Positions 35,099 through 46,321 of a stretch of DNA of 64,000 nucleotides are shown piece after piece. The DNA is from Paenimyroides baculatum (lineage in GTDB: Bacteria; Bacteroidota; Bacteroidia; Flavobacteriales; Flavobacteriaceae). The DNA lies in contig NZ_VWSG01000003.1 of assembly GCF_008629655.1 (NCBI RefSeq), forward strand, positions 36,273 to 100,272, written 5' to 3'. The notes beneath the pieces were generated by a model. The model did not search any database, was not told where the DNA came from, and saw nothing but the letters and a program-made list of their open reading frames with translations. The translations under genes and the position numbers were made by a program. Positions within the stretch are counted from its first letter, which is position 1, and each line of letters opens with the position of its first letter.

Positions 35099-35298
35099 GT
35101 TACAAAGTTTGATTGTTATTAAAGGTAGACAAAATAACAATGCAAATAACTCACTATCAAATATTATAAGCTATCACAAAACAGCCAAACGAATAAAATT
35201 TAAGATGAAGGTATAATTAATTGCCAGAAGCTTATTTAAAGCTATAGCTGGCATTACTTTTGGTGTACTAAAAACACCAACATATCTTTCCACATGCT

Positions 35299-35931
35299 AT
35301 GAAAAACATTTTTATACACTTTGCAATATTTTTGATTTCGATCCAGATAAATGTTTTTGCTCAAAACATGAAAATAAAAGATAATTTCAATTATCTTGTA
35401 AGAGAAGAAACTGGCGATTTAAATGCAGACGGTAAAAAGGACAGCGTTACTGTTTATATGGATACCATTGATAAAACGTATCCTTTAAAACTGCAAATTT
35501 TTCTATCGCAACCAAATGGAAAAACGGCATTAGTAGTTTCATCAACTCAAATTATAGAACCGCAATACCCTGCCGAAAAACACGGAGAATACAACGGGTA
35601 CCAAATTCCGGATTTTAGAATTGAGAATGGATATTTATTGATGTGGAGTGAAATTAAAGGAGGAAATATTACTTACAAATTTAAGTATCAGAATGGAAAT
35701 TTTGAATTAATCAATGTAGATAAATTAACGAATAATGCAACAAAAGGATATATTGACGAAAATACCTTATTTACCGAAACTAAATTTGATTTGATTACGG
35801 GATTGAGAATTGAAACTGATGATACGAATTCAGAAAAAATACTGAAGAATAACACTCGAAAAAAAACGATTTTGATTAGACCCTTACCTAAAATACAGGA
35901 TTTAAAATTTTCTGACAAAGATCGCTACTAA
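35299..35931 (+). CDS. Secreted protein with EF-hand/dockerin-like calcium loop
   Basis: 210 aa. Signal peptide (IFIHFAIFLISIQINVFAQ). GDLNADGKKDSVTVY matches a DxNxDGxxD calcium loop as in dockerin or FG-GAP repeats. The rest is beta-rich (LKLQIFLSQPNGKTALVVSS, QIPDFRIENGYLLMWSEIKGGNITYKFKYQNGNFEL). Similar short proteins occur in Bacteroidota without known role. Monocistronic; convergent with the MtfA-like gene. Confidence 0.7.
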   Translation: MKNIFIHFAIFLISIQINVFAQNMKIKDNFNYLVREETGDLNADGKKDSVTVYMDTIDKTYPLKLQIFLSQPNGKTALVVSSTQIIEPQYPAEKHGEYNGYQIPDFRIENGYLLMWSEIKGGNITYKFKYQNGNFELINVDKLTNNATKGYIDENTLFTETKFDLITGLRIETDDTNSEKILKNNTRKKTILIRPLPKIQDLKFSDKDRY

Positions 35932-35976
35932 AAAAATATGCTGAATTTAACCACTGCCAAAGAATTTTGGTAATTT

Positions 35977-36756
35977 TTATGAATCGCCAAGCAATTTTGT
36001 TTTGGGATGTTTGATCATACCGCCAACATGCATAAATAAATCGGGATAATATTGTTTAAAAATGGCTTCTTTTTCAAAGAACAATTCTATTAGAACAGAA
36101 ATCAACTCTAACCGATTGGTAAAAGCATAGGCACGAATAAAATCTATTTGGCTGATTCTAATTTTATGCTGGGGTACTTCCATCCATTCATTAACTAGCT
36201 GAAAACCTTTTTTAAATACAGCTGCATCAGGATGTTTAGAATACGTTTGCAACATTTCAAAACTTAAAGCATGAGTGAATTCGTGTAAAGCAACATCTTT
36301 ACCATCTTGATTATAATAAATATCGCGTTCATATTCATCTAAAGCCAACATAATGGTTTGCATTTTCGGATTAAAATGTCCGGTGTGGGTTTCATCTAAA
36401 TGAGGAAAATATTGAGCTGTTGGATAAACAACGATGTTATTAAAAGTGTTGATCAAAAAATTATTATAACCCAAAGTAAGCTTTACATAACTTGCTGCAA
36501 TTGAAACTTTATGTGCGTTGGTTAAGGGTGCATTTTCTTTGCATACAAAAGCGTATTGTTTTAGAAATTTTAAAATACGTTTGCTGAAATTAATCTTAAA
36601 CTTGTGAGGCAATTGATTAAAAATGGGAAAAACTTTAGAAATATCAGCTGAAAACTGATGAATAAGTTGTTCTGGAGCAAGTTTCAACTGAAAATTTCCA
36701 TTAGTTGTATTTAAACGGTAACGATCATAAAATAGACGAGAGCCTGTAAAAAACAT
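35977..36756 (-). CDS. MtfA-like zinc metallopeptidase (M90)
   Basis: 259 aa. The zinc motif HEFTH lies at residues 158-162, and downstream LELISVLIELFFEKEAIFKQYYPDLF matches the third-ligand region (…SEYFFE…) of MtfA. E. coli MtfA binds the repressor Mlc and cleaves peptides, linking to glucose uptake, but Bacteroidota lack that circuit, so the role here is open. N-terminal hydrophobic segment absent: cytoplasmic. Confidence 0.85.
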   Translation of the reverse strand: MFFTGSRLFYDRYRLNTTNGNFQLKLAPEQLIHQFSADISKVFPIFNQLPHKFKINFSKRILKFLKQYAFVCKENAPLTNAHKVSIAASYVKLTLGYNNFLINTFNNIVVYPTAQYFPHLDETHTGHFNPKMQTIMLALDEYERDIYYNQDGKDVALHEFTHALSFEMLQTYSKHPDAAVFKKGFQLVNEWMEVPQHKIRISQIDFIRAYAFTNRLELISVLIELFFEKEAIFKQYYPDLFMHVGGMIKHPKTKLLGDS

Positions 36757-36866
36757 ATTTTTTTATCAAGATACTAAAATCTAAATAAATTTAAAAATTA
36801 TACCTTCTAAATGTATATCATATTAAACAGATTCTTCTTTTGTTGGATTTTAATTTATAGTTGTTT

Positions 36867-38051
36867 TTAAAGTTTACTATTTTTAAATTTAAGCATGTAA
36901 ACTGTTCCGAACAAACAGATAAATGCCGAAACATATATAATAATTGGTATACGATCTATATAATCTTGAAAGTACCAGCCTGCAAACAAAGCACCAAGTC
37001 CAATACCAGCTTCCATTGCAATATACATGGTAGCCATTGCTTTCCCCCGTTCATTTGCCTTACTAAAATCTATAGTCCATGCATTAAGAGCCGGAGAAAG
37101 AATTCCGGTTGCTATTCCATACATCAAACCACCAATAATTAATCCTGTTTTTGAGTCGATAGAAGCCAAAATAAGTAAAGCAAAGATTAAAAGTATCAAA
37201 CCTAATTTTATTACCAAAACCCGACCTTTACGATCTGATATTTTCCCTGCAAAAAAACGCACCATCATTGATGATATGGTAAAAACGATGAAGAAAACGC
37301 CTTTATTCTGAATACCTAAATGTGTTGTCCAATCGGGAATTAAAGTAAGTATAGAACCATAAGCAATGTATGAGAGAAAGGTAATTAAGGCCGCCGGTAA
37401 AGCATCTTTAGCAAAAATATCGCTCTTTGAGATTTTTAACAGAGAAAGAGAAAACTTTTCTTTTTGTTGTAGTGTTTCCTTCATATTGAACAAAATGGCA
37501 ATAGACAACAAAGCCAAAACAGACGAGCAATAGAACATAACATTGATAGATGAATATAGTGTAATGGTACTGCCCAAAGCCGGACCCATAGCCATACCTA
37601 TGCTAAAACAAATACCATGCAGCCCCAAGGCTTCGCCCCAACGCTCATGCGGAATAATATCTGCAATGTAAGCTGCGGTAGCCGTAGGTTTAAAACCAGT
37701 GGAAAAACCATGTACCAAACGTAAAAATAAAAATCCGGAAACGGTTGTTAATAACGGATAAAGTATTCCGCAAACAAAACAAACTATAGAACCAACAGCC
37801 ATAATTGGTACACGCCCTATTTTATCTGTCAGTTTACCACTAAAAGGTCTGGAAATCCCTGCTGTTAAAGTAAATAAGGCAACAATGAATCCTTTGTACT
37901 CTCCTCCACCCATACTGCTTAAATATGCCGGTAACTCTGGAATCATCATGTTAAAACTCGCAGAAAACAACAGCGAACTTAAACACATTAATATAAATTG
38001 AGGATTGTAAAGCGGATCCGAACCCTGTTTGCTTCTAATAGCAGAAAACAT
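36867..38051 (-). CDS. MFS transporter
   Basis: 394 aa with 12 predicted transmembrane helices. It has GKLTDKIGRVPIM (motif A in the loop between TM2 and 3), FLRLVHGFSTGFKPTATAAYIADIIPHERWGEALGLHGICFSIGMAMGPALG (drug-exporter-type motif C), and KISDRKGRVLVIKLG. Likely a drug or metabolite exporter. Monocistronic. Confidence 0.9.
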   Translation of the reverse strand: MFSAIRSKQGSDPLYNPQFILMCLSSLLFSASFNMMIPELPAYLSSMGGGEYKGFIVALFTLTAGISRPFSGKLTDKIGRVPIMAVGSIVCFVCGILYPLLTTVSGFLFLRLVHGFSTGFKPTATAAYIADIIPHERWGEALGLHGICFSIGMAMGPALGSTITLYSSINVMFYCSSVLALLSIAILFNMKETLQQKEKFSLSLLKISKSDIFAKDALPAALITFLSYIAYGSILTLIPDWTTHLGIQNKGVFFIVFTISSMMVRFFAGKISDRKGRVLVIKLGLILLIFALLILASIDSKTGLIIGGLMYGIATGILSPALNAWTIDFSKANERGKAMATMYIAMEAGIGLGALFAGWYFQDYIDRIPIIIYVSAFICLFGTVYMLKFKNSKL

Positions 38052-38367
38052 ATATACTTTTTTTGCAAAGGTACTTTATCTCCTTTAAAAATAACTAAAA
38101 TCCGAATCTAATCATCCAATCCTTAAAACTACTTGGAAATAATAATTTTATTGTTTGTAAGACTGCTATATCCAGACTGCATGTTATCTTGATTATTTCC
38201 GTTATGATATGAGTCGGAAGGAATGATTCCGATAGAAACTAAATATTATACATTCCAGTAAATGAAAACTTTGAGATGATTTAAAAATCTACATTGTTGA
38301 TCATCAAATATTGAAAACTACTATTGGAAAAGAAAGTATATAAAGGAGGAATTTAACTTTTGGCACT
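38052..38367. other. Intergenic, no gene seen
   Basis: About 315 bases, probably the promoter of the MFS gene on the left and the 3' flank of the T9SS cargo gene on the right. Nothing else recognised. Confidence 0.4.
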
Positions 38368-39321
38368 TTAGCGTATCCATATTTTTTCATGAATGCTTCC
38401 CTTATCTGTATGTATAATCAACAAATAAATTCCGGAAGACACTCCGCTTACATCCAGCTGCCTATTCGTGGTTTTGTACATTTTTACTACCTTCCCACTA
38501 ATATCCAGCAACCGGATACCTTTAATTTCAAAATTATCCTGATAAGTAATGTTTATAATCTCATTTGCAGGATTAGGAAATATCTTAAAGTTTGCTTTAA
38601 GAAGATCTTTTGCGGTTGACAGCGGGGTAAAATGAAACTGCAGTTCATCAAGCGTTAGAAAATGAGCCAATTCACAGCTGGTACCGCCAGAGCCATATCC
38701 TTTTGATTCAAACCATATACTTACCGAATCTGGTACTACCGAAGTATTGGGGTAATTTACAGACAAGGAAAAAGGCTGGTAAATATCGGACTTGGTATAA
38801 GTCAGAGAATCATGAGTTAACTTTTGTGCAATACCTGCTACATTTTGATAGGTAACGATATGCAGTAAGGAATTTTTTTTCAATGTATCATTGGCAACAA
38901 AAGAATCGACCTGATATTTATAAAAACCCGAAACACCATAAATTTTACTATTCAACTTTACTTTGGGTATTTTAGTATAAGTATATTCTGTACTTCCCAA
39001 AGCCATTACCCCCTTTGAGCCGTGATACCACATACTAATAATAGCTGCATATGTTCCACTATAAGCGTCGGTAGTACGCATAATTCCGTGTACCCTTGCC
39101 GACCAAGCGTCTATTATCTGATTATCGGGAACACTACCAGCCATAAAAACAGTTTCGGCATTTTGTATTAGGTAGGTATGGCAGTTTAAGCCGGTTGAAG
39201 AAGCAGAAAGACTGGTAAAAGTTGTATTACCTGACCAGTTCTCAAACCCCAGATTATAATTTTGACCGTATGAAATTACTGCAAACAAAACAGTAATTGC
39301 AAATAAACAAATATTTTTCAT
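38368..39321 (-). CDS. T9SS type-A cargo protein
   Basis: 317 aa from the chosen ATG 39319-39321 (MKNICLFAITVLFAVISYGQ, signal peptide). The C-terminal about 75 residues form a type-A sorting domain: NFKIFPNPANEIINITYQ, IKGIRLLDISGKVVKMYKT, LDVSGVSSGIYLLIIHTDKG. The middle carries a beta-sandwich resembling a PCMD/carbohydrate-binding domain (GFYKYQV, IWFESKGYG). It is exported by Sec and then by the T9SS and anchored to or released from the surface. Function of the cargo unknown. Confidence 0.9.
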   Translation of the reverse strand: MKNICLFAITVLFAVISYGQNYNLGFENWSGNTTFTSLSASSTGLNCHTYLIQNAETVFMAGSVPDNQIIDAWSARVHGIMRTTDAYSGTYAAIISMWYHGSKGVMALGSTEYTYTKIPKVKLNSKIYGVSGFYKYQVDSFVANDTLKKNSLLHIVTYQNVAGIAQKLTHDSLTYTKSDIYQPFSLSVNYPNTSVVPDSVSIWFESKGYGSGGTSCELAHFLTLDELQFHFTPLSTAKDLLKANFKIFPNPANEIINITYQDNFEIKGIRLLDISGKVVKMYKTTNRQLDVSGVSSGIYLLIIHTDKGSIHEKIWIR

Positions 39322-40027
39322 AATCATTAAAACAAACACACTAATTTAGTAAAATAAAAGATATATTTTTATTTTAAGACAAAAAAACCTAACAAAAGAT
39401 TTACCTTCTGCTTTCGATGATTTTTTTTTGGTGAACCTGTAAAATGATCGGAACAACCTTTTGCGTTTGGGAGACGAACAAATAAAATTAGCAAACAAGC
39501 ATAATAGTGAATTTTGAAGGAATGCTGACTATTTTGACTTTTAGCAAAATGTATGTCCTACCAAAATACAGTTCACATCTATAATTCTAAATATAAAACT
39601 CCAAGTTCCAATCTTAATCACACACAATTTTGTGTATAAACAGTTAAATACTCAAGTTAATCTGAACATAAAATTAAACATTCGCTGTAATAGTATCGCG
39701 CTATTCTATGATTTTCAAACTTTTGAATTGTAATTTAGTATCATTTTTTCACAATTATCATAATAACATAAACATGTTATTAATTTTTAAAAAACAGCGA
39801 AAAATTGTTATACAACTGATATGTATTTTATTTAGCTTTATCATTCTTACATTTTTCCAATTAAAATACTACGAAAAAAACCTGTGAATGTAATTAACTT
39901 TACTTACAGGTTTTTGGATGAATTATTATATTTGAAATTTCACTGTAAGATTAAACAGTGAATGAGATTGAATGTTAACTATATTTTTTTGTGATTCTAA
40001 TTTTTCATTTTCTAGAAATCAGTCGGT
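39322..40027. other. Intergenic with terminator of broken kinase
   Basis: About 700 AT-rich bases. The stem AAAAACCTGT / ACAGGTTTTT at 39876-39915, with inner pairing GTAA/TTAC and T-runs, is a terminator. A second stem TTCACTGT / ACAGTGAA lies at 39939-39962. They probably end the kinase transcript. No gene recognised. Confidence 0.55.
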
Positions 40028-41980
<1,953 letters not shown>

Positions 41981-42179
41981 ACCTCTAAATTAAAAGACTG
42001 CTTAAATATATAACCTTGACTATTCATCAATTTAAAAACTTTTTTAAAATTAGATTATTCTTATTTATTATTGATAAAAAAAAGACCAATAAATAAGAAA
42101 ATTATAGCTGTGTTATCAAGCTATTTTTGTTAATTTTGAATTGGGCTAATATGAATCAGGTAAAATCTATTCCCCTAAC

Positions 42180-42830
42180 ATGATTGTATCAAAAATTAAT
42201 GGTAATGAAAAGTCTATAGCTGTAATCTTAGATGATCATAAGATTTTTGGAGATTCCTTTTTAATGACCCTTGATAAGTTAAATCTTTTTAAATCTGTAA
42301 AGGCATTTTACAATGAAAAAGATTTTCTACATTTTGTAAAAGCTAATCAAAACGATCCTCTTTTTTTATTTATCGATTATTATCTTAAAGATCATAATTC
42401 TCTGGAAATTATTAGTACCGTTAAAAAATTAAGTAGGGAAATTAAGATTATAGTTATATCCAGTTTAACGAATCCACAACTTGCAAAAACCATTTTTGAC
42501 TATGAGCCCGATGGTTTTATAAGTAAATCATCACCTGTTGATACCATTGTGGAATGTGTTTACGCAATTAACAACAGAAAAAGTTATATCTGTTCAGAAA
42601 TCAAAAATATAATACGTTCGTTTGAAGAGTCCAAACAGATACCTTTTACAAAAAAAGAACTTTATCTTCTTAACTATTTTGCGCAAGGCCTCTCTATAGA
42701 TCAAACTGCAGACAAGGTTTTTTTAAGCAGACATACCATTATTGCTCACCGTCGAAAAATGATGGAAAAAACCAATACCCGTTCTATATCTGAACTTTTA
42801 GCATATTGCAGACAATTAGACATCATTTAG
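42180..42830 (+). CDS. LuxR-type response regulator
   Basis: 216 aa. Receiver: Asp18/Asp19 (ILDDHKIFGDS), phosphoacceptor Asp66 in LFLFIDYY, Ser94, Lys116 (GFISKSSPVD). C-terminal NarL/FixJ HTH: FTKKELYLLNYFAQGLSIDQTADKVFLSRHTIIAHRRKMMEK. It pairs with the kinase 12 bases downstream, and probably with the broken divergent kinase. Binds DNA when phosphorylated; targets unknown. Confidence 0.9.
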   Translation: MIVSKINGNEKSIAVILDDHKIFGDSFLMTLDKLNLFKSVKAFYNEKDFLHFVKANQNDPLFLFIDYYLKDHNSLEIISTVKKLSREIKIIVISSLTNPQLAKTIFDYEPDGFISKSSPVDTIVECVYAINNRKSYICSEIKNIIRSFEESKQIPFTKKELYLLNYFAQGLSIDQTADKVFLSRHTIIAHRRKMMEKTNTRSISELLAYCRQLDII

Positions 42831-42842
42831 TTTTCAAGTATT

Positions 42843-44732
42843 ATGAGAGCACTATCATTATTTTTCCTATTAAATATTTCCGTATTATCTGCACAAAATA
42901 AAGATTCGGCTCCCAATTCCTACAAGAAAATGCATACAGAATATGTACGGGAGAAAACTCACGATACCGTTTATATGCGTAAGGTTAAGGAATTAAGCAC
43001 AGATATTCTCTTTCAGGGTTTGTATATAAAACCTAATGAGTTGAGAGAATATTTAAAAACTTATGAAAAAATTGCCTTTTCGAACAAAGAATATGAAAAG
43101 TACCGCATTGATTACTACAGAATGTTTTTAAGCAATGCCGCTTTATTTCAAAAAAGAGGCGAAGCCATGTATTTTGCAGAAAAAGTAACAAGGGAATATG
43201 CTTTACAAAACCAACATTCGTTAAGTGAATCAGCACATAAAATCAAAATCTTTGTTACAAGTGCGAATATTGAAAAGGTTATAGAGACATACAACAAAGA
43301 AAAGAAGTTCCTTAAACGTATTCCCTATCTCCTGTCAAAAGACAGTATCAATTCAAATATTGCAATTGATGCTTTTCACATACTCTCACCGGTGAGCGCA
43401 TCATATAATCAGTTGGGTGATTCTAAAAATCTTTCTGAAATATATAATCTTTCTGTAAAAATAATCAATGAACTTAAAAAAAAGAATTTAGACAGTAATG
43501 ATCTATTTTCTATGGATCTTCATTTACTGGAACAGAAGTTTTTTATATCTTTTGTTAACAAAGATTACAAAAGGTGCAGCACCATTCTCAACGAGATTGA
43601 AAAATTAAAAAATAATTACAAAAGCAAAACGGATATCACCTGGCTTGAACATGCGCTTACTGAATGGAAGATAGATTTTTATTTAAAAGCCAATAAAGTT
43701 GACAGTGCGCAATATTACATAAAAAAATATAACGATCTCCCTCAAATTTCTCAAGATATAAAAGAACGCATCTTATCTTATTCCGCCCAAGTAAATTTTA
43801 TTAAAGGGAATTATAAAGAAGCCTATCTGCAACTGCAAAAAGCAAATGTTATTGGCGACAGTATAAAAACAAACCTAACCGGTGAACTTGACGATTTACT
43901 GTATTCTTACACCAAAGCCGAAGATACACAGAATGCTTTAGTACTGGCAGAAAAAACTAAAAGCAATCAAAGACTGTTGTTTATTTGTATTTCTATTGCT
44001 TTTGTTATTGTAATTTTCTCGATAATATGGTTTAGAGTAAGAAGAAACAGAATTATTCAGAATAAAATTGCAAGTTTAAACAATATTGCCAACATTCAAA
44101 TAGCTACTATGGAAGAAATGACTTTTCAGGCAGTAAAACAAGAACAGATTCGTTTGGGCGAAGATCTTCACAATTCAACAGCTTCAAGCCTGTCTGCCAT
44201 AAAATATCAAATCGAATCTCTTTTAATGGAAAATGATTCCATTGACTACAAACCACAGTTAACAACAATATTAAAATATGTTACTGATGTTTACAAACAT
44301 ACACGTAGTAAAAGTCATGAATGGTATTCTTTATCAGAAAACAAGGCCGAAGTTTTATTCTACCAACAAGTTTATACCAATCTTGAAATGTTTTTCCCTT
44401 CTAATCATTACAATAAAAAAGTAGAAATAGATCAAAATGTGTTAGAGGATATAAGTTCCGCTAAGAAAATAGAACTTTTAAAAGTAATACAGGAAGCATT
44501 GTCAAACATTATTAAACATTCAAAAGCACGTACTATTTCACTAATGATTTTTAGAGAGAATGACAACTCATTTGCGTTAATAATCAAAAATGACGGTAAA
44601 TTTAATACGCAAAAAGAAAGTAATGGTTTAGGCATAAAATCTATAATTTCCCGAATATCCACTATGAAAGGAAATGTAAAGATTAATACACAAGATGGTT
44701 TTGAAATTTATATAAATATACCTATCAATTAA
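42843..44732 (+). CDS. TPR-like sensor histidine kinase (HisKA_3)
   Basis: 629 aa. Signal peptide (FFLLNISVLSAQ); periplasmic helical (TPR-like) region to about 375; TM at 378-397 (CISIAFVIVIFSIIWF); coiled coil; HisKA_3 box RLGEDLHNSTASSLSAIKYQIESLL with His443; ATPase with N-box QEALSNIIKHSKA and G2 NGLGIKSIISRIS. The G1 box reads KNDGKFN instead of the usual DxGxG, so ATP binding may be altered. It phosphorylates the response regulator just upstream. Same layout as its broken neighbour, so a duplicated sensor. Confidence 0.88.
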   Translation: MRALSLFFLLNISVLSAQNKDSAPNSYKKMHTEYVREKTHDTVYMRKVKELSTDILFQGLYIKPNELREYLKTYEKIAFSNKEYEKYRIDYYRMFLSNAALFQKRGEAMYFAEKVTREYALQNQHSLSESAHKIKIFVTSANIEKVIETYNKEKKFLKRIPYLLSKDSINSNIAIDAFHILSPVSASYNQLGDSKNLSEIYNLSVKIINELKKKNLDSNDLFSMDLHLLEQKFFISFVNKDYKRCSTILNEIEKLKNNYKSKTDITWLEHALTEWKIDFYLKANKVDSAQYYIKKYNDLPQISQDIKERILSYSAQVNFIKGNYKEAYLQLQKANVIGDSIKTNLTGELDDLLYSYTKAEDTQNALVLAEKTKSNQRLLFICISIAFVIVIFSIIWFRVRRNRIIQNKIASLNNIANIQIATMEEMTFQAVKQEQIRLGEDLHNSTASSLSAIKYQIESLLMENDSIDYKPQLTTILKYVTDVYKHTRSKSHEWYSLSENKAEVLFYQQVYTNLEMFFPSNHYNKKVEIDQNVLEDISSAKKIELLKVIQEALSNIIKHSKARTISLMIFRENDNSFALIIKNDGKFNTQKESNGLGIKSIISRISTMKGNVKINTQDGFEIYINIPIN

Positions 44733-44740
44733 GCATTTTT

Positions 44741-45067
44741 TTATGCTTCACAAAAAATCTGTTCTTTTTTCCATTTGGCAACGGTATTTCTGCTTAATTT
44801 AAAATGAGATGCCAGCTGAATATTATTCAGTCCGTGTTCTTTCTGATATTTAAGGATATTTATCACCGTATCTTTGTCATACGCCTTAAACGACTGATTC
44901 TTTTTTAAAAGATCTTTACTCTTCTTATTAAAAATCAGCTCGTTTAAACGAATTACATCTAAAGATTCAATTATGGGTTTGTTCAGAATGCTTTCACATA
45001 ATTGTTTTTTTTCCGGATATTTTTTGTCCAGAAGATCGGTGTAAATTTTCTTATAATTCGGTATCAT
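44741..45067 (-). CDS. HTH protein (transposase-type helix-turn-helix)
   Basis: 108 aa ending in an HTH: TVINILKYQKEHGLNNIQLASHFKLSRNTVAKWKKEQIF. This is the IS3/Tc1-type helix-turn-helix found in transposase accessory proteins, but no DDE catalytic domain lies near. It overlaps the 5' end of the next gene on the left by 17 bases at 45051-45067. I recall this two-gene module as frequent in Chryseobacterium/Flavobacterium. Function unknown; DNA-binding is likely. Confidence 0.75.
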   Translation of the reverse strand: MIPNYKKIYTDLLDKKYPEKKQLCESILNKPIIESLDVIRLNELIFNKKSKDLLKKNQSFKAYDKDTVINILKYQKEHGLNNIQLASHFKLSRNTVAKWKKEQIFCEA

Positions 45068-45491
45068 TTTTGTTCGTATGCTTTTGAATCCAACGAGTAA
45101 CCGTTGTTATGGGTATGTTATATTCTTTTACAATTTCACTAACGGTTTTTTCTTTGTTTTGAAAAAGCTCTACTATAAATTCTATTATTTCAACAGTGTA
45201 AATATTTTTTTTAAATCTGGGAACTTTGCTGTCCGGATTTTTATTTTTAACCAGATACGTAGAAGAATACAGCATCAAGTGTTGTGAGTACAACCTGAAA
45301 AGATCATACTCCAAAAGCTTACTCCACAACAAAAGCAAATCGGAACTCAAATCTTTAGATTCATACATCTTCTTTATTTCGCCGTGTGGCTTTTTTAAGA
45401 ATTTAACTATACGATCCTCATCTATATCTTTTTCAAGAACCAGATTTAAAATAATCTTACCAATATGTATATCTTTAAAATTATAGTGCAT
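45051..45491 (-). CDS. HTH protein, partner of preceding module
   Basis: 147 aa from ATG 45489-45491 (MHYNFKDIHIGKIILNLVLEKD); the frame is open 29 codons further upstream but those residues cross a hairpin (45517-45563), so I prefer the internal start. The middle (KMYESKDLSSDLLLLWSKLLEYDLFRLYSQHLMLYS) is the characteristic block I remember from this family. The end, KTVSEIVKEYNIPITTVTRWIQKH, is an HTH. It forms an operon with the 108-aa HTH gene. Not IS-like by itself; likely a regulator or orphan transposition-derived protein. Confidence 0.75.
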   Translation of the reverse strand: MHYNFKDIHIGKIILNLVLEKDIDEDRIVKFLKKPHGEIKKMYESKDLSSDLLLLWSKLLEYDLFRLYSQHLMLYSSTYLVKNKNPDSKVPRFKKNIYTVEIIEFIVELFQNKEKTVSEIVKEYNIPITTVTRWIQKHTNKNDTEL

Positions 45492-45516
45492 TTTGTAAGT
45501 AATTGTTTTGTTTTTT

Positions 45517-45563
45517 AGAAACCTAACCACATAATATGCCCAATTGTTGTGGTTAGGTTTTCT
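45517..45563 (-). promoter_or_regulatory. Inverted repeat upstream of HTH pair
   Basis: AGAAACCTAACCAC / GTGGTTAGGTTT(T)CT with an 18-base loop, just upstream of the chosen start. It could be an operator, an attenuator or a leader RNA hairpin; there is no U-run after it in either direction. Confidence 0.45.
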
Positions 45564-45904
45564 ATAGCTGTTATGCAATAAATTATGAATCTAGAGTTGT
45601 CCGATATGGTGCTATACCAAATTCAAATTTTGTTTGTGAAGACGTAATTTTCCTTATTAATTAGACCTTTGCAGTATAACAGTATGATTGATTTACAACA
45701 TGTTAAATTAACAGAAAAGAGAAGTAAAAAAAAATAACAATAATTTGCTATATTTTTAGAACCACTAATGTAGTTCCAAAAACTCTATGTCCATATTTAG
45801 AACACGATGTAAACTTAGTAGCGAATTTTATAAATACCGGAAACATACATCTGCAACCATTTTTATTAATATCTTTTGTTAACGAAATTTTCAATACATT
45901 TAAA
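45564..45904. other. Intergenic; one open frame without start
   Basis: About 340 AT-rich bases. A plus frame reads PKTLCPYLEHDVNLVANFIN, then TGNIHLQPFLLIS up to a TAA at 45929, but it has no plausible start and no recognised family, so I treat it as doubtful. Contains no clear hairpin. Confidence 0.3.
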
Positions 45905-46040
45905 AAACAAAAAAACGTCACAACGAGGTAACGCCTGTAAACTTTGAATACTTTTCTGACTTTTATATCTCCATAATAATAAATTCTGATCTATGGTTTG
46001 CCTGATTTGCTTCTTCGAAGCATATTGCTAAATCAGCTGT
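45905..46040 (-). pseudogene. Remnant of an OmpA-family gene 3' end plus its terminator
   Basis: Minus frame at about 45968-46040: TADLAICFEEANQANHRSEF, then IIMEI, then TAA. This matches the end of the OmpA gene at 52413 (SEEAHQANRRSEFIILEM). The DNA similarity continues past the stop into the terminator: AAAAAACGTCACAACGAGGTAACG here against AAAAAGCGCTACCAAATGGTAACG at 52362-52385. Only about 25 codons remain. It abuts the left guide-RNA unit. Confidence 0.7.
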
Positions 46041-46132
46041 TAAAGACAATGAACCACGCGTTGTATATGCAGTTGCATTTAGTGAGTATTGCCAACCAAA
46101 CTCACCCTGCGGGTAAACAATGACTTCTCAAT
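46040..46132 (-). ncRNA. Candidate guide RNA A (scaffold plus guide)
   Basis: On the minus strand, scaffold at 46132-46060: TTGAGAAGTCATTG, hairpin TACCC-GCA-GGGT, GTGAGT paired with ACTCAC over a 12-base loop, hairpin ATGCA-AC-TGCAT, ending ATACAAC. The next 20 bases (46059-46040), GCGTGGTTCATTGTCTTTAA, would be the guide. The stems are conserved with compensating changes in copy B. Lies 274 bases past the Cas12f-like stop, same strand. Confidence 0.6.
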
Positions 46133-46321
46133 TATTTTATTATACATAAATTCCTGATTTATCAACTTAATATTTAGATTGGCCATAACTATAACATAAT
46201 TCAGTTTAACAATTACAACTGCATTTATCAGTACTTCTATAAGTCCTCGGTTATTAATACAAACTACCTACAGATATTTGCTATAAATCTTTTTCTGTTC
46301 AATTTTAAAACTAACTATCGA
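46133..46321. other. AT-rich spacer between the two scaffold units
   Basis: About 190 bases, with no coding frame. It includes the proposed guide B at its right end (46302-46321). Nothing else recognised. Confidence 0.4.

Noticed and set aside
45730..45931. Plus-strand frame without start (…YLEHDVNLVANFINTGN…)
   Set aside because: Looks protein-like but lacks a start and a recognised family; listed only as a doubtful stretch.
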